Shown here in pieces: positions 18,184 through 26,776 of a DNA stretch of 64,000 bases. The notes below the pieces were generated by a model. It saw only the letters and a list, made by a program, of their open reading frames with translations. It was not told where the DNA came from and ran no database searches. The stretch is from Caballeronia ptereochthonis. Its GTDB lineage: Bacteria > Pseudomonadota > Gammaproteobacteria > Burkholderiales > Burkholderiaceae. Both the position numbers and the translations under genes were made by a program. Location of the stretch: contig NZ_FCOB02000016.1 in NCBI RefSeq assembly GCF_001545075.1, forward strand, positions 1-64,000, written 5' to 3'. How positions within the stretch are numbered: the first letter of the stretch is position 1; the number at the start of each line of letters is the position of its first letter.

Positions 18184-18813
18184 TCAGTGGCGCACGAGCG
18201 CCATCATCGCGCCGAAGCCGACGAACACGCCGCCCGTCAGCCGGTTGAACGCCTGCGCGACGCTCGCGCTCTTCAGCCGGTCGCCGATGCGCGCGCCGAG
18301 GCCCGCGTACACCGCGTACCAGCTCACTTCGATGACGGCGAAGCTCGACACGAGCACCGCGAACTGCGGCAGCACGGGGCGGCTCGCGTCAATGAACTGC
18401 GGCAGGAGCGCCGCCGCGAAGAGAATCGCCTTCGGATTGCTGCCCGCGACGAGAAAGCCGTTGCGAAAGAGCGCGAGTCGCCTGGTCGATTGCGCGGCGC
18501 CGCTTTCATCGCGGACATCGACCGCACTCGCCTTTGCACGCCAGCTCTTCACGCCGAGCCAGACGAGATAGGCCGCGCCGAGCAGCCGCAGCGCATCGAA
18601 GAGGCGCGGCCACGCTTCGAGAAAAACGCCGAGCCCCGCCGCCGACACCGACAGCATGATGACGAGCGCCGTGAGACAGCCGGCCATCGTGGCCGTCGAG
18701 CGCTCGAGGCCGTGACGCGCGCCGTGCGTCATGACGAGCAGCATGTTGGGACCGGGAATCGCGGAGACGACGAAGACAGTGGCGACGAACAGCCACCAGA
18801 CATGCAGATTCAT
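18184..18813 (-). CDS. LysE family amino-acid exporter
   Basis: A 209-residue inner-membrane protein of the LysE/RhtB type with about six hydrophobic segments. The N-terminal signature VSAIPGPNMLLVMTHGARHG (about residues 14-33) is the hallmark of the family. FRNGFLVAGSNPKAILF near residue 125 is the second conserved loop. I place the start at ATG 18813 (MNLHVWWLF), which gives the normal family length; the frame is open 17 codons further without better support. The exported substrate, probably an amino acid or homoserine lactone-like compound, is not known. It stands alone. Confidence 0.88.
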   Translation of the reverse strand: MNLHVWWLFVATVFVVSAIPGPNMLLVMTHGARHGLERSTATMAGCLTALVIMLSVSAAGLGVFLEAWPRLFDALRLLGAAYLVWLGVKSWRAKASAVDVRDESGAAQSTRRLALFRNGFLVAGSNPKAILFAAALLPQFIDASRPVLPQFAVLVSSFAVIEVSWYAVYAGLGARIGDRLKSASVAQAFNRLTGGVFVGFGAMMALVRH

Positions 18814-18918
18814 TGCGGCGGGCGAGGAAGAAGGAAGGACCCGCATTATGCCGTCTGTGGGCATTGATCAAGGCAGAACGCCGCCTTCGCCGTACCACCG
18901 CAATGGAATCAGCGGAAA

Positions 18919-19791
18919 TCAACGCCCCGCGCGACGCGCCGCCACTTGACCCAGCACGGCGAAATCCTTCTCGCCGTCGCCGTGGGCGAGCGCATCGACG
19001 AGGTTGTCGCGCACGACGCTCGCCACGGGCAGCGGCACGTTCGCGGCGTCGCCCGCGGCGATTGCGAGGCGCACGTCCTTCAGCCCGAGACGCGCCTTGA
19101 ACAGCGCGGGCTCGTAGCGCCGCTCGGCGATCATCTTCCCGTAGCCCTGATACACCGGCCCCGGGAACAGCGAGTTGGTGATGACGTCGAGCAAGGTCTG
19201 CGCCTCGATGCCGTGGCCGCTCACGAGCGCCGCCGCCTCGCCGAACGACTCGATCGCCGAGGCCAGCATGAAATTCGCCGCGAGCTTGAGCACGTTCGCG
19301 TGCTGCGGTTCGCTGCCGACACGCCAGGTTTTCTGCCCGAGCGCATCGAGCACGGGCTGCACGCGGTCGATGGCATCGCTCGCGCCCGCCGCGAGGATAT
19401 TGAGCTTGCCCGCAGCCGCGACGTCCGGCCGTCCGAGCACGGGCGCGGCGACATACGCGACGCCATGCTGCGCATGCAGCTCGGCCAGCTCGACGGCGAG
19501 CGCCGCCGAGATCGTCGCCATGTTGACGTGCACGAGGCCTTTCGGCGCGTGCTTGAGCAAACCGCCATCGATCAGCACGGAGCGCAGCGCGTGGTCGTCG
19601 GCGAGCATGGAGAACGCGGCGTCGCCGGCGAACGCCTGCTCGGCCGTATCGACCACGGTCGCGCCCTGATCGGCGAGCGCGCGTGTCTTGTCGCGCGAGC
19701 GGTTCCAGACGCGCACCGTGTGCCCCGCCTTCAGCGCGTTGCTCGCCATCGCGCTGCCCATCTCGCCCAATCCAATGAATCCGATATCCAT
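18919..19791 (-). CDS. NAD(P)-dependent beta-hydroxyacid dehydrogenase family protein
   Basis: A 290-residue oxidoreductase of the 3-hydroxyisobutyrate dehydrogenase family. The Rossmann motif is IGFIGLGEMGSAMASN (about 3-18). The substrate-binding region carries APVLGRPDVAAAGKLNILAAG, where the usual D-A-P-V-S-G is replaced by A-A-P-V-L-G as in the imine-reductase and GLYR-like subgroup. The catalytic lysine is in LKLAANFML (about residue 170). It is more divergent than the garR product at 38028. The substrate is unknown. It is divergent, over 115 bases, from the Mut7-C gene. Confidence 0.85.
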   Translation of the reverse strand: MDIGFIGLGEMGSAMASNALKAGHTVRVWNRSRDKTRALADQGATVVDTAEQAFAGDAAFSMLADDHALRSVLIDGGLLKHAPKGLVHVNMATISAALAVELAELHAQHGVAYVAAPVLGRPDVAAAGKLNILAAGASDAIDRVQPVLDALGQKTWRVGSEPQHANVLKLAANFMLASAIESFGEAAALVSGHGIEAQTLLDVITNSLFPGPVYQGYGKMIAERRYEPALFKARLGLKDVRLAIAAGDAANVPLPVASVVRDNLVDALAHGDGEKDFAVLGQVAARRAGR

Positions 19792-19906
19792 GCTCGCTCC
19801 CTTGCGTTTGTCCGCTCGCCGCTCGCCCGGTGGCGGCGCGGCCCGAGCGGCCAGTTAAGCACATCGCAGGAAAGCGCGCAGAGGCGCGCGATGCGATACT
19901 GCCTGC

Positions 19907-20662
19907 ATGGTCAAGGCGCGCTTTCACTTCCATCGCGAACTGAACGATTTCCTCGCTCGGCCCATGCGCGGGCACACGTTCGCGTGCGCGTGCGCGAAGA
20001 CGTCGTCGACCAAGCACATGATCGAGGCGCTCGGCGTGCCGCATACGGAGGTCGGGCTGATCGTGAGGAACGGCCGCCCCGTCGGCTTCGATGCGCAGAT
20101 CGAGCCGGACGATTTCATCGAGGTCTATCCCGTGCGCCACGCCCCCGAAGGCATGGCGAACGGAGCGCTGCTGCTGCGCCCGCCGCTTCATGCGGCCGAC
20201 CTGCGCTTCATCGCGGACGCGCATCTCGGCGGGCTCGCGCAACTGCTGCGGCTGGCGGGCTTCGATACGCGCTACGACAACAACTTCCCCGACGACGAAA
20301 TCGAGCAGCTCGCGCAGGACGAATCGCGCATCGTGCTCACGCGCGACCGGGAACTGCTCAAGCGCCGCAGCGTGCTGCGCGGCTGCTACGTGCGCGCGCT
20401 GCAGCCGGACGAACAATGGCGCGAAGTCGCCGACCGGCTCGATCTCGCGCCGCACCTGCGCCCGTTTCGCCTCTGCCTGATGTGCAATGCGCCGTTGCGT
20501 CCCGCCGGTCTGGGCGAGATCGACGGCCGCGTGCCCGAAGGCGTGCGCGAGCGGCATACGCGCTTCGTCACCTGCGACGTGTGTCATCGCGTGTTCTGGG
20601 AAGGCTCGCACTGGCGGCGCATGCGCGCGCGCATCGACGCGCTGGCGGAAACGAGCCGTTAG
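19907..20662 (+). CDS. Mut7-C RNase domain protein with N-terminal ubiquitin-like domain
   Basis: A 251-residue protein. Residues 1-80 form a beta-grasp/ubiquitin-like domain (RFHFHRELNDFL at the start, VNGRP-like turn VRNGRPVGFDAQIEPDDFIEVYP). Residues 95-235 are the Mut7-C PIN-like domain, beginning FIADAHLGGLAQLLRLAGFD and carrying acidic residues (DDEIEQLAQDESRIVLTRDR) typical of the metal-dependent nuclease fold. A zinc-ribbon-like pair, RLCLMCNAPL and VTCDVCHRVFW, sits near the C-terminus. An RNase role is predicted for the family and is not proven here. The following small gene is 61 bases downstream. Confidence 0.88.
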   Translation: MVKARFHFHRELNDFLARPMRGHTFACACAKTSSTKHMIEALGVPHTEVGLIVRNGRPVGFDAQIEPDDFIEVYPVRHAPEGMANGALLLRPPLHAADLRFIADAHLGGLAQLLRLAGFDTRYDNNFPDDEIEQLAQDESRIVLTRDRELLKRRSVLRGCYVRALQPDEQWREVADRLDLAPHLRPFRLCLMCNAPLRPAGLGEIDGRVPEGVRERHTRFVTCDVCHRVFWEGSHWRRMRARIDALAETSR

Positions 20663-20723
20663 CGCGCGTCTCGCGTTCCGTACAATACGGCCCCTGGACA
20701 CAACCTCGCCCCTGGAGCATCGC

Positions 20724-20993
20724 GTGAACAAATTCGAACTGGAACAGAACAAGGCGTTCAAACTCGCCAACGACCTCAAGCAAGGCAGCCGTGCGCGCGC
20801 GGGTGCCGCGGAAGCGCAGAAAATCGACCGGCGCGAGCAGCGCAAGCTCGATCAGGCGAAGGGACTCGTGCCTTTTGCCTGCAAGCTCGATGAAAAGCTC
20901 GTGAAGCAGTTGAAGGAGCGCGCCGAAGCGCACGAAGGCGGCATGACGGAAGTGGTGGCCGAGTTGCTGGTGAAGGCCGGGCTGGAGCGGTGA
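20724..20993 (+). CDS. Small basic helical protein of unknown function
   Basis: An 89-residue charged protein. Residues 1-45 look like a Lys/Arg/Glu-rich helix or coiled coil (LEQNKAFKLANDLKQGSRAR, IDRREQRKLDQAKG). The rest (VPFACKLDEKLVKQLKERAE, then a short helix MTEVVAELLVKAGL) resembles the ribbon-helix-helix-like end of small DNA-binding or antitoxin proteins, but I would not assign it. The GTG start at 20724 is preceded by TGGAGCATCGC. A -10-like TACAAT (20681-20686) inside the small palindrome CCGTACAATACGG lies 37 bases upstream, so it may have its own promoter. Confidence 0.7.
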   Translation: MNKFELEQNKAFKLANDLKQGSRARAGAAEAQKIDRREQRKLDQAKGLVPFACKLDEKLVKQLKERAEAHEGGMTEVVAELLVKAGLER

Positions 20994-21311
20994 ATCCTTC
21001 GCTCGCCCGGCGCTATTTGTCTGCGTAGTGTCCGCGGCAGCGAACGATGAGGCGCTGCGCCTCCGAAACCGCATAGGCGAATCGATTCTTCTCGTCGATC
21101 CGCCTTGCCGTACCGTCCGGCGGACTACGGCAGCGCTCGTTGATGAGACGAGTCAGTTTCTCGAAGTTCTTTGAGTCTGATCCGCGCCGGTGCGTCGTAG
21201 TCGCGCCCGACTTTCTCAACAATCCTTACCATTCCGCCGTCGCACCCGTAACAGCGCAACGAGAGGCGGATTATCCCGGCCAGCGCCGCGTACCTTCGAA
21301 CGAGTCGTCCC
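20994..21311. other. 318-bp gap without a clear gene
   Basis: A 69-residue minus-strand frame (21013-21222, starting at a TTG) and a second overlapping minus frame around 21080-21250 both look weakly coding (for example GGMVRIVEKVGRDYDAPARI). Neither has a convincing RBS or family match. This may be the remains of a small gene broken by a frameshift, or plain intergenic DNA. Confidence 0.35.
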
Positions 21312-21623
21312 TCAAACGCTGCCTTCCTTCTCGATCACGAGAATGCGCGCCTCTCCGACCGGTTCGGCGAAATGCTCGTCGCCGGCCTGCGCGTAGAAGA
21401 TGTCGCCCGCGCGGAGTGTCAGCGTGCGCTCGCCCTCGCCGTCGCGCACATGCATGCGCACTTCGCCCTGCATCACGGCGAACACCTCCTCGCCGTCGTT
21501 CACGTGCCATTTGTACGGCTTGTCCGTCCAGTGCAGACGGCACGACGTGCCGTTCATCACGCAGATGTCGAGCGCGCCCCACGCGCGCCCGGCCGTGAAT
21601 TTGCCGCTTTCGATCACTTTCAT
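21312..21623 (-). CDS. Small cupin-domain protein
   Basis: A 103-residue single-domain cupin. The cupin motifs are recognisable: W-H-V-N-D-G-E-E-V-F-A-V-M-Q-G-E (metal-ligand His and Glu region, about residues 38-56) and AGDIFYAQAGDEHFAEPVG (second motif with His, about 72-90). Such proteins are often sugar or organic-acid isomerases, dioxygenases or sensors; this one is not assigned further. The start codon lies 11 bases after the stop of the MFS gene on the same strand. The two are therefore co-transcribed and probably act on the same compound. Confidence 0.85.
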   Translation of the reverse strand: MKVIESGKFTAGRAWGALDICVMNGTSCRLHWTDKPYKWHVNDGEEVFAVMQGEVRMHVRDGEGERTLTLRAGDIFYAQAGDEHFAEPVGEARILVIEKEGSV

Positions 21624-21634
21624 TTCGATGCCGC

Positions 21635-22924
21635 CTAACGGACGATGTCGCGCGCTTCGTCGACGTCCGCGTGACGCGTCGCCGGGATGCACGCCACCGC
21701 GATCAACGAGAGCGCGAGGCCGCCCATCACGTAGAAGGTGGGCGCGAGTTGCGATTCCGTGACGCGGATGAGCCACGTCACGATGAACGGCCCGAAGCCG
21801 CCGAAGATCATCACCGCGATGTTGTACGCGAGCGAGAGGCCCGTCGAGCGCACGTGCGCGGGGAAGAGCTCGGCGATGAGCGCGCCGAAAGGACCATAGT
21901 AGCCCGACAGCGCGATGGAAAGCAGGCTCTGCACGATGACGAGCCGCATCACGCTCGGCTCCGCCCCGAGCCACGCGAACAGCGGATAGATCGCGACGAG
22001 CGTGATGAGCAGCGACCACAGCGACAAGCCCTTGCGCCCGATGCGGTCCGACCACGCGCCCGCGACCGGCGAGAGCACCGTCAGCAGCAGATTGCCGACG
22101 ATCAGCGCCGTGAACGACTGCCCGAGCGGCAGCTTCAGCTGCTTGACGGCAAAAGTCGGCAGATAGGCGATCAGCACATACACCGTCACCGTCAGCGCGA
22201 TCACGGAACCGAGCCCGCACAGCACTTCGCGGCTATGGCTCTGGAACACTTCGCCGAGCGTCGCGCGGCGCGCGGTCTTCTGCGCGTGCAGGAACGCCTC
22301 GGTGTCGGCCATGTTGCGGCGGATGTAGAGGCCGATCGGGCCGATCACGAGGCCGAGGATGAACGGTACGCGCCAGCCCCAGGAATCGAGCGCTTCGGGC
22401 GAGAGGCCGCGCGAGATCGCGGAGCCGACGAGCGCGCCGAGCAGCAGAGACGCGGCCTGGCTCGCCATCTGGAAGCTGCCGTAGAGACCGCGTTTGGAAA
22501 ACGGCGCGGCTTCGATCAGCAGCGCGGTCGAACTGCCGAATTCCCCGCCCGCCGAGAAGCCTTGAAGAAGACGCGCGAACACGATGATGAGCGGCGCGCC
22601 GATGCCGATCGCCGAGTACGGCGGCGCGATCGCGAGCAGGAAAATGCCGAGCGTCATCAGCGCGATGACCAGCGTGAGCGCCGCCTTGCGCCCCGCGCGG
22701 TCGGCGTAGAGACCGAGCACGATGCCGCCGACCGGCCGCATCACGAACGCGACGCCGAACGTCGCGGTGGTGAGGAGAATCGACGAGTAGTCGCTCTCGC
22801 TCGGAAAGAACAGACGCGCGATGACCACCGTCATGAAGCCGAACACGGTGAAGTCGTACCACTCCAGCGCGTTGCCGATGACCGCCGCCGTCACGGCGCG
22901 CGCGTTCAATGGTCTTCCTGTCAT
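21635..22924 (-). CDS. MFS transporter, metabolite:H+ symporter (MHS) family
   Basis: A 429-residue 12-helix carrier of the MHS group (KgtP/ProP/ShiA relatives). Diagnostic motifs are ALEWYDFTVFGFM in helix 1, LYADRAGRKAAL in loop 2-3, LLQGFSAGGEFGSSTALLIE at helix 4-5 and SDRIGRKGLSLW in loop 8-9. The start at 22924 is preferred because AGGGGATCGC precedes it; an ATG six codons further upstream has no RBS. The substrate, probably a carboxylate, is not determined. It is the first gene of a two-gene operon with a small cupin. Confidence 0.9.
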   Translation of the reverse strand: MTGRPLNARAVTAAVIGNALEWYDFTVFGFMTVVIARLFFPSESDYSSILLTTATFGVAFVMRPVGGIVLGLYADRAGRKAALTLVIALMTLGIFLLAIAPPYSAIGIGAPLIIVFARLLQGFSAGGEFGSSTALLIEAAPFSKRGLYGSFQMASQAASLLLGALVGSAISRGLSPEALDSWGWRVPFILGLVIGPIGLYIRRNMADTEAFLHAQKTARRATLGEVFQSHSREVLCGLGSVIALTVTVYVLIAYLPTFAVKQLKLPLGQSFTALIVGNLLLTVLSPVAGAWSDRIGRKGLSLWSLLITLVAIYPLFAWLGAEPSVMRLVIVQSLLSIALSGYYGPFGALIAELFPAHVRSTGLSLAYNIAVMIFGGFGPFIVTWLIRVTESQLAPTFYVMGGLALSLIAVACIPATRHADVDEARDIVR

Positions 22925-23091
22925 GCGATCCCCTGAGTTCATTGGGTTCGTGCCGAGGTCGGTAAGGTCAGGCGCCCCCGCCCCGCTGGTCTGGTCGTCC
23001 GCGTTTCGCCGATCGGAATCGCACGCGCGGCTCTTTTTGCCTTGGCGAGTGTAAAGACGGATTTTCTCCCGATCAAGCTAATTGCAAACGA

Positions 23092-23126
23092 AGAAAAGCG
23101 CGCCGGGCCTTGCAGCCGGGCGCGCT
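23092..23126 (-). terminator. Terminator of the HiPIP gene
   Basis: On the minus strand an 8 to 11-bp GC stem (arms 23116-23126 and 23097-23107, one mismatch) leads to TTTTC. It lies 22 bases after the HiPIP stop. Confidence 0.65.
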
Positions 23127-23147
23127 CGCCGGAAAATGCCTGTCGCG

Positions 23148-23462
23148 TTATGCCTTCTTCACGTAAGCACTGCACCAGCCCTTCGATGCGACCAGCTTGC
23201 TGCTGAACATCGGGCACGGCGCAAAGGCGTCCGTCGGCTTGCCCTGATAGAACTGGCAATTGCCGCAGTCCTGGCCGGCGGCGTACTTCGCGAACTTGGC
23301 CTTGTCGACCTTGCTCGCATCGGCCTTGTAGCCGAGGGCCTGCGCGGTGGGATCGGCTTCGTCGACCTTCGGCGCATCGGCGAAGGCGGTTCGGGCGCCG
23401 AGCGCGAACGTCGAGGCGACGCCCACGCTGGTAATGAGAAACGTGCGACGTGATGTCTTCAT
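23148..23462 (-). CDS. High-potential iron-sulfur protein (HiPIP)
   Basis: A 104-residue periplasmic electron carrier holding one [4Fe-4S] cluster. The first 28 residues are a Tat signal peptide (SRRTFLITSVGVAS, ending ARTAFA before DAPKV), as expected for a protein folded before export. The four cluster cysteines are in QDCGNCQFYQ, FAPCPMF and KGWCSAY, the classical HiPIP spacing. Its redox partner is not apparent from neighbours. The ATG is preceded by GGAG at a rather long spacing. Monocistronic. Confidence 0.93.
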   Translation of the reverse strand: MKTSRRTFLITSVGVASTFALGARTAFADAPKVDEADPTAQALGYKADASKVDKAKFAKYAAGQDCGNCQFYQGKPTDAFAPCPMFSSKLVASKGWCSAYVKKA

Positions 23463-23594
23463 GGTGACTCACTCCATGTTGTATTGGGGGATTGCGCCGT
23501 TCTTGGCGACGGCGATATCCGAGCATAACAACCTGGAAGCAAATCGAAGAAGTCAAATGTTAGAGATAAGAGACGACGGAAAGTCGCATGTAAG

Positions 23595-24695
23595 CTAGCG
23601 CGCCATGTCCGCTACGCGTTCGGCGATCGCGAGCGACGCGGTGAGCCCCGGCGACTCGATGCCGAACAGATTCACGAGCCCCGGCACGCCGTGCGCCGAC
23701 TTGCCCTGGATCATGAAGTCCGCCGCCGCCTGACCGGGACCGGAGAGCTTCGGCCGGATGCCCGCGTACGCGGGTTGCAGCGCGTCGTCGGGCAGGCCCG
23801 GCCAGTACGCGCGGATCGCGGAGTAGAAGGAATCGGCGCGACGCGGATCGACGTCGTAGTTGAGCGTCGGCACCCACTCGACGTCCGGGCCGAACTTCGC
23901 CTGCCCGCCGAGATCGATCGTCAGGTGCACGCCGAGGCCCGCTTCATTCGGCATCGGATAGATGAGCCGCTCGAATGGCGCGCGTCCGCTCACGCTGAAG
24001 TAGTTGCCCTTCGCGAAGTAGAGCGGCGGCACATGGCGATCGTCGAGGCCGCGAATCTTGCGCGCGATCTCATTGGCGTGCAGCCCCGCGCTGTTGATCA
24101 GATACGACGCCCGGAAGCGCGCGGGCGATTCGCCGCCGGTATCGACGATGAAGCAGCCCTCGCGCGCATCGATGGCCGCGACCGGCGTATGGAACACGAT
24201 GTTCGCGCCATGATTCTCCGCGTCGCCCTGGAGCGCGAGCATGTACTGATGACTGTCGACGATGCCCGTCAGCGGCGAATACACCGCCTCGACGCACTGC
24301 AGTTGCGGCTCCATCTCCGCCGCCTGCGCGCCGCTGATGCGCTCGAGCCCCTCGACGCGGTTCTCGATGCCCTTCTGCTCCAGCGCCGCGAGCTGCGGCA
24401 CCTGATTGCGCGCCGTGGCGACGAGCAGCTTGCCGCATTGCCGGTGCGGCACGCCGTAGGCCCTGCAGAACTCGTAGAGCATGTCGCGGCCGCGCACGCA
24501 CAATTCCGCCTTCAGCGAGCCGCGCGGGTAATAGATGCCCGCGTGGATCACTTCGCTGTTGCGCGAGCTCGTGCCGATGCCGATGCCCTCGCCCGACTCC
24601 AGCACGACGACTTCGCGCCCGCGCATCGCCAGCGCCCTGGCGATCGCCAGCCCGACGACGCCCGCTCCGATCACTACACACTCGATCCGATCCAT
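23595..24695 (-). CDS. FAD-dependent oxidoreductase, L-2-hydroxyglutarate oxidase (LhgO)-like
   Basis: A 366-residue flavoprotein of the DAO/GlpD superfamily. The FAD-binding beta-alpha-beta motif [20 protein letters not shown] is at the N-terminus (about 6-25), followed by the second-strand acid in [26 protein letters not shown] (about 44-58), [12 protein letters not shown] and the C-terminal GIRPKLSG / [15 protein letters not shown] are the pattern of L-2-hydroxyglutarate oxidase and related hydroxyacid oxidases. The start at 24695 ([10 protein letters not shown]) is chosen because the flavin strand follows at once. The substrate is inferred from family. The neighbours are unrelated. Confidence 0.87.
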   Translation of the reverse strand: MDRIECVVIGAGVVGLAIARALAMRGREVVVLESGEGIGIGTSSRNSEVIHAGIYYPRGSLKAELCVRGRDMLYEFCRAYGVPHRQCGKLLVATARNQVPQLAALEQKGIENRVEGLERISGAQAAEMEPQLQCVEAVYSPLTGIVDSHQYMLALQGDAENHGANIVFHTPVAAIDAREGCFIVDTGGESPARFRASYLINSAGLHANEIARKIRGLDDRHVPPLYFAKGNYFSVSGRAPFERLIYPMPNEAGLGVHLTIDLGGQAKFGPDVEWVPTLNYDVDPRRADSFYSAIRAYWPGLPDDALQPAYAGIRPKLSGPGQAAADFMIQGKSAHGVPGLVNLFGIESPGLTASLAIAERVADMAR

Positions 24696-24881
24696 GTCTT
24701 TTTTCCGCCGCAGATTCATCCCAACTATTTTACGTTCGGGACTATTGCGTGATACACAACAAATGCATCTGGATTGCATCGTTTTCCGGTGCAATTCAAA
24801 AAAAGGCAGGAATCTGGCCGCCGGATGTCAAAAATGACAGGTTTTGGCGGCCTTTTTGGCAATTTCACGATCAGCGACTTT
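24696..24881. terminator. Intergenic hairpin between the AAA gene and the FAD oxidoreductase gene
   Basis: A long imperfect hairpin (GGCCGCC 24816-24822 with GGCGGCC 24846-24852, plus an inner TGTCA-AAAA-TGACA) is followed on the plus strand by TTTTT (24853-24857). On the minus strand it is followed, a few bases later, by a T-rich run. It probably terminates the minus-strand AAA gene, although the better U tract is on the plus strand. Confidence 0.5.
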
Positions 24882-25859
24882 TCAGAAACCGATTGCTTTC
24901 CGGCGCGAATTGCGGTCGAGCTGGATGTCGCGCGCCTCGACGTGATGCCTTCCGTCGATGCGCGCGTTGCCGAACGCGTTGAGCATGGCGCGCCGCATGC
25001 CGCGCGGCGAGGCCTGCGTAAGCGCGTCGAGCGGCGCGTCGCCGAGCGTTCCGGGAAAGCGCGCCCCCCACGTGTGGGCGTTGCGGATTTCGGCGTAAAT
25101 CGACTGCGCGATGCGGCGCGCACCCTCGCGGTCCGGCGCGGGAATCTCGTAGACGTTCATGCGGTTCACGAGCGGCTCGGGAATCGCGCGCGCGTCGTTG
25201 GCGGTCGCGATCCACACGACGTTGCCCGCGTTGATCGGCACCTCGGCGAATTCGTCGATGAAGGCCTGCGCCGTATCGTGCTCCAGCAGCGCGTAGAGCG
25301 CGCCGAGCGGGTCGTATTGCGCGTCGCCGGTGGCCTTGTCGATTTCGTCGACGGTGATGACGGGGTTTGCGTAGCTGCCGTTGACGAGCGCGTCGAAGAC
25401 CTTGCCGGGCTTCGCGTTGCGCCATTGCGACGACGCGCCCGACAGAACCCAGCCCGCCGTGAGCGAGCTCATCGCGACGTAATGACAGGACGTGCCGAGC
25501 AGCCGCGCCAGTTGCTTGGCGAAATGCGTCTTGCCGATGCCCGGCTCGCCGAGCAGCAGCATCGGCATGAGTTCGAGGCGATCGTCCGTTTCGAGGCACA
25601 GTGCGATCTGCTTGCGGATGTCGGCGAGCGGCTCCTCGAAGTTCGGCAGCGTGGCCGCGAGATCGTCGATGGACGGCATGCGATTCGGCTTCACGCAGAA
25701 GCGCAGGTTGCCCACCTTGAGCATTTTTTCGTAGGTGGCGCGCAAGGCCTCGCTCGCGCCTTCGGACAGGTCGTTGAGCGCGGTTTCCACGTCGTCGAGA
25801 CTGTAGACCTTGCTGAACGATGCCACCGCGAGCTCCTGTTTGACCACGGCTGTCGTCAT
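24882..25859 (-). CDS. AAA family ATPase, Lon/MoxR-like, single domain
   Basis: A 325-residue AAA+ ATPase. Walker A is LLGEPGIGKTHFAKQLARLL (about 100-120), Walker B is VITVDEIDK (about 168-176), sensor 1 is WIATANDARAIP, and an arginine finger lies in EPLVNRMNVYEIP. The ATPase core looks like the Lon ATPase domain, but there is no N-terminal substrate domain of Lon and no C-terminal Ser-Lys protease domain. It ends with a small helical lid and a basic tail. The role is unknown: it could be a chaperone or loader. ATG 25859 is preferred over 25874 because of a GGGGTG upstream. It stands alone. Confidence 0.85.
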   Translation of the reverse strand: MTTAVVKQELAVASFSKVYSLDDVETALNDLSEGASEALRATYEKMLKVGNLRFCVKPNRMPSIDDLAATLPNFEEPLADIRKQIALCLETDDRLELMPMLLLGEPGIGKTHFAKQLARLLGTSCHYVAMSSLTAGWVLSGASSQWRNAKPGKVFDALVNGSYANPVITVDEIDKATGDAQYDPLGALYALLEHDTAQAFIDEFAEVPINAGNVVWIATANDARAIPEPLVNRMNVYEIPAPDREGARRIAQSIYAEIRNAHTWGARFPGTLGDAPLDALTQASPRGMRRAMLNAFGNARIDGRHHVEARDIQLDRNSRRKAIGF

Positions 25860-26216
25860 GTCACACCCCGTCATTTTTTATGGTCGACAGGCTCAGTGTA
25901 TCGACGCCAAAACGCCGGGCGAAGCGAGCAGTCGGGCCGGTGTGCTGCTAATCGGAACGCCCGTTTCCCCCGATGAAGCCGCGATCTGCGCGCGCTAGTA
26001 TCATCGTCTGGATCGACGCGGCGGGCGGGTTCGAAACGTGCTTTGTCCTCTGCCGGGTTGAGTTGTGTTTCGGCCAGCCCCATATGCGTATTTCACGGGC
26101 GCGCTGAACCGGCTCCGTGCCGCCGTGTCAGAAAGAAGTCGCCGAGGAACGCCGATCCAGCGGCCGCCGCAAGGCGTGCCGCCATCCGAACAGTCCGCGC
26201 GCAGGAGTTGCTTTCA
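25860..26216. other. Divergent intergenic region
   Basis: No gene is supported in these 357 bases between the AAA gene and the exported protein gene. A plus-strand frame is open here, but the downstream signal peptide and RBS show that the real start is at 26217. Confidence 0.4.
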
Positions 26217-26753
26217 ATGCAAACAACCTTACGCAATACATTCAGCACCGTTTTCCTGAGATCCGCGCTGATCGCGAGCGTCTGCCTTGCCGCGGCGATC
26301 GGCGCTCAAGCGCAGACCGCGCCGCCGCAGCCGGTGACCTGGGAGCTGCAGGTCGTGCGCGACGGCCAGCAGATCGACTCGTTCTCAGCCACGACCAACG
26401 TCGGCCAGGCGCGCACCGACACGCATCACGACAAGGTGCAGAACCGCGTCGGCTGTGCGGACCAGCCCGCGGGCAACATCGACCTGCAACGCACGCTCAC
26501 GGTCTCGCCGACCCACGCGAGCGCCGACGACATCACGCTCGCCATCGATGCGCAGGAAACCCTGCAGGAAGAAAGCACGCGCGTCTCGCCTTCCGGCTGC
26601 AAGCTGCCGCCGGTGCCGCGCCAGGTGAGCGCTTCGCATCCCGGTCTCGTGCTCAAGCCGGGCGAATGGGCGCAATGGCAGATCGTCGACAGCAATCCGT
26701 CGCTCGCGTACCGGGTCCGCGCGAGCCTCGGTTCATCCCCGGCGGCGCAATGA
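26217..26753 (+). CDS. Exported protein of unknown function
   Basis: A 178-residue periplasmic protein. Residues 1-32 are a signal peptide (FLRSALIASVCLAAAIGAQAQ before TAPPQP). The mature domain begins VTWELQVVRDGQQIDSF and contains two cysteines (VGCADQPAG, PSGCKLPP) that could pair. It ends with LVLKPGEWAQWQIVDSNPS, a beta-rich pattern. The start is fixed by CAGGAGTTGCTTTCA before ATG. The frame is open 58 codons further upstream without an RBS. The nuclease gene follows 23 bases downstream, so the two may be co-transcribed. I do not recognise the family. Confidence 0.75.
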   Translation: MQTTLRNTFSTVFLRSALIASVCLAAAIGAQAQTAPPQPVTWELQVVRDGQQIDSFSATTNVGQARTDTHHDKVQNRVGCADQPAGNIDLQRTLTVSPTHASADDITLAIDAQETLQEESTRVSPSGCKLPPVPRQVSASHPGLVLKPGEWAQWQIVDSNPSLAYRVRASLGSSPAAQ

Positions 26754-26776
26754 GAACCGCGGTGACATAGACTCAA

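Noticed and set aside
20724..20993. Antitoxin of a toxin-antitoxin pair with the Mut7-C protein
   Set aside because: Order, 61-bp spacing, a possible own promoter and the large enzyme upstream do not fit a typical module; left as unknown.
21013..21222. 69-residue minus-strand gene
   Set aside because: Starts with TTG without a Shine-Dalgarno, no recognisable family, and a competing frame overlaps it; kept only as an unexplained gap.
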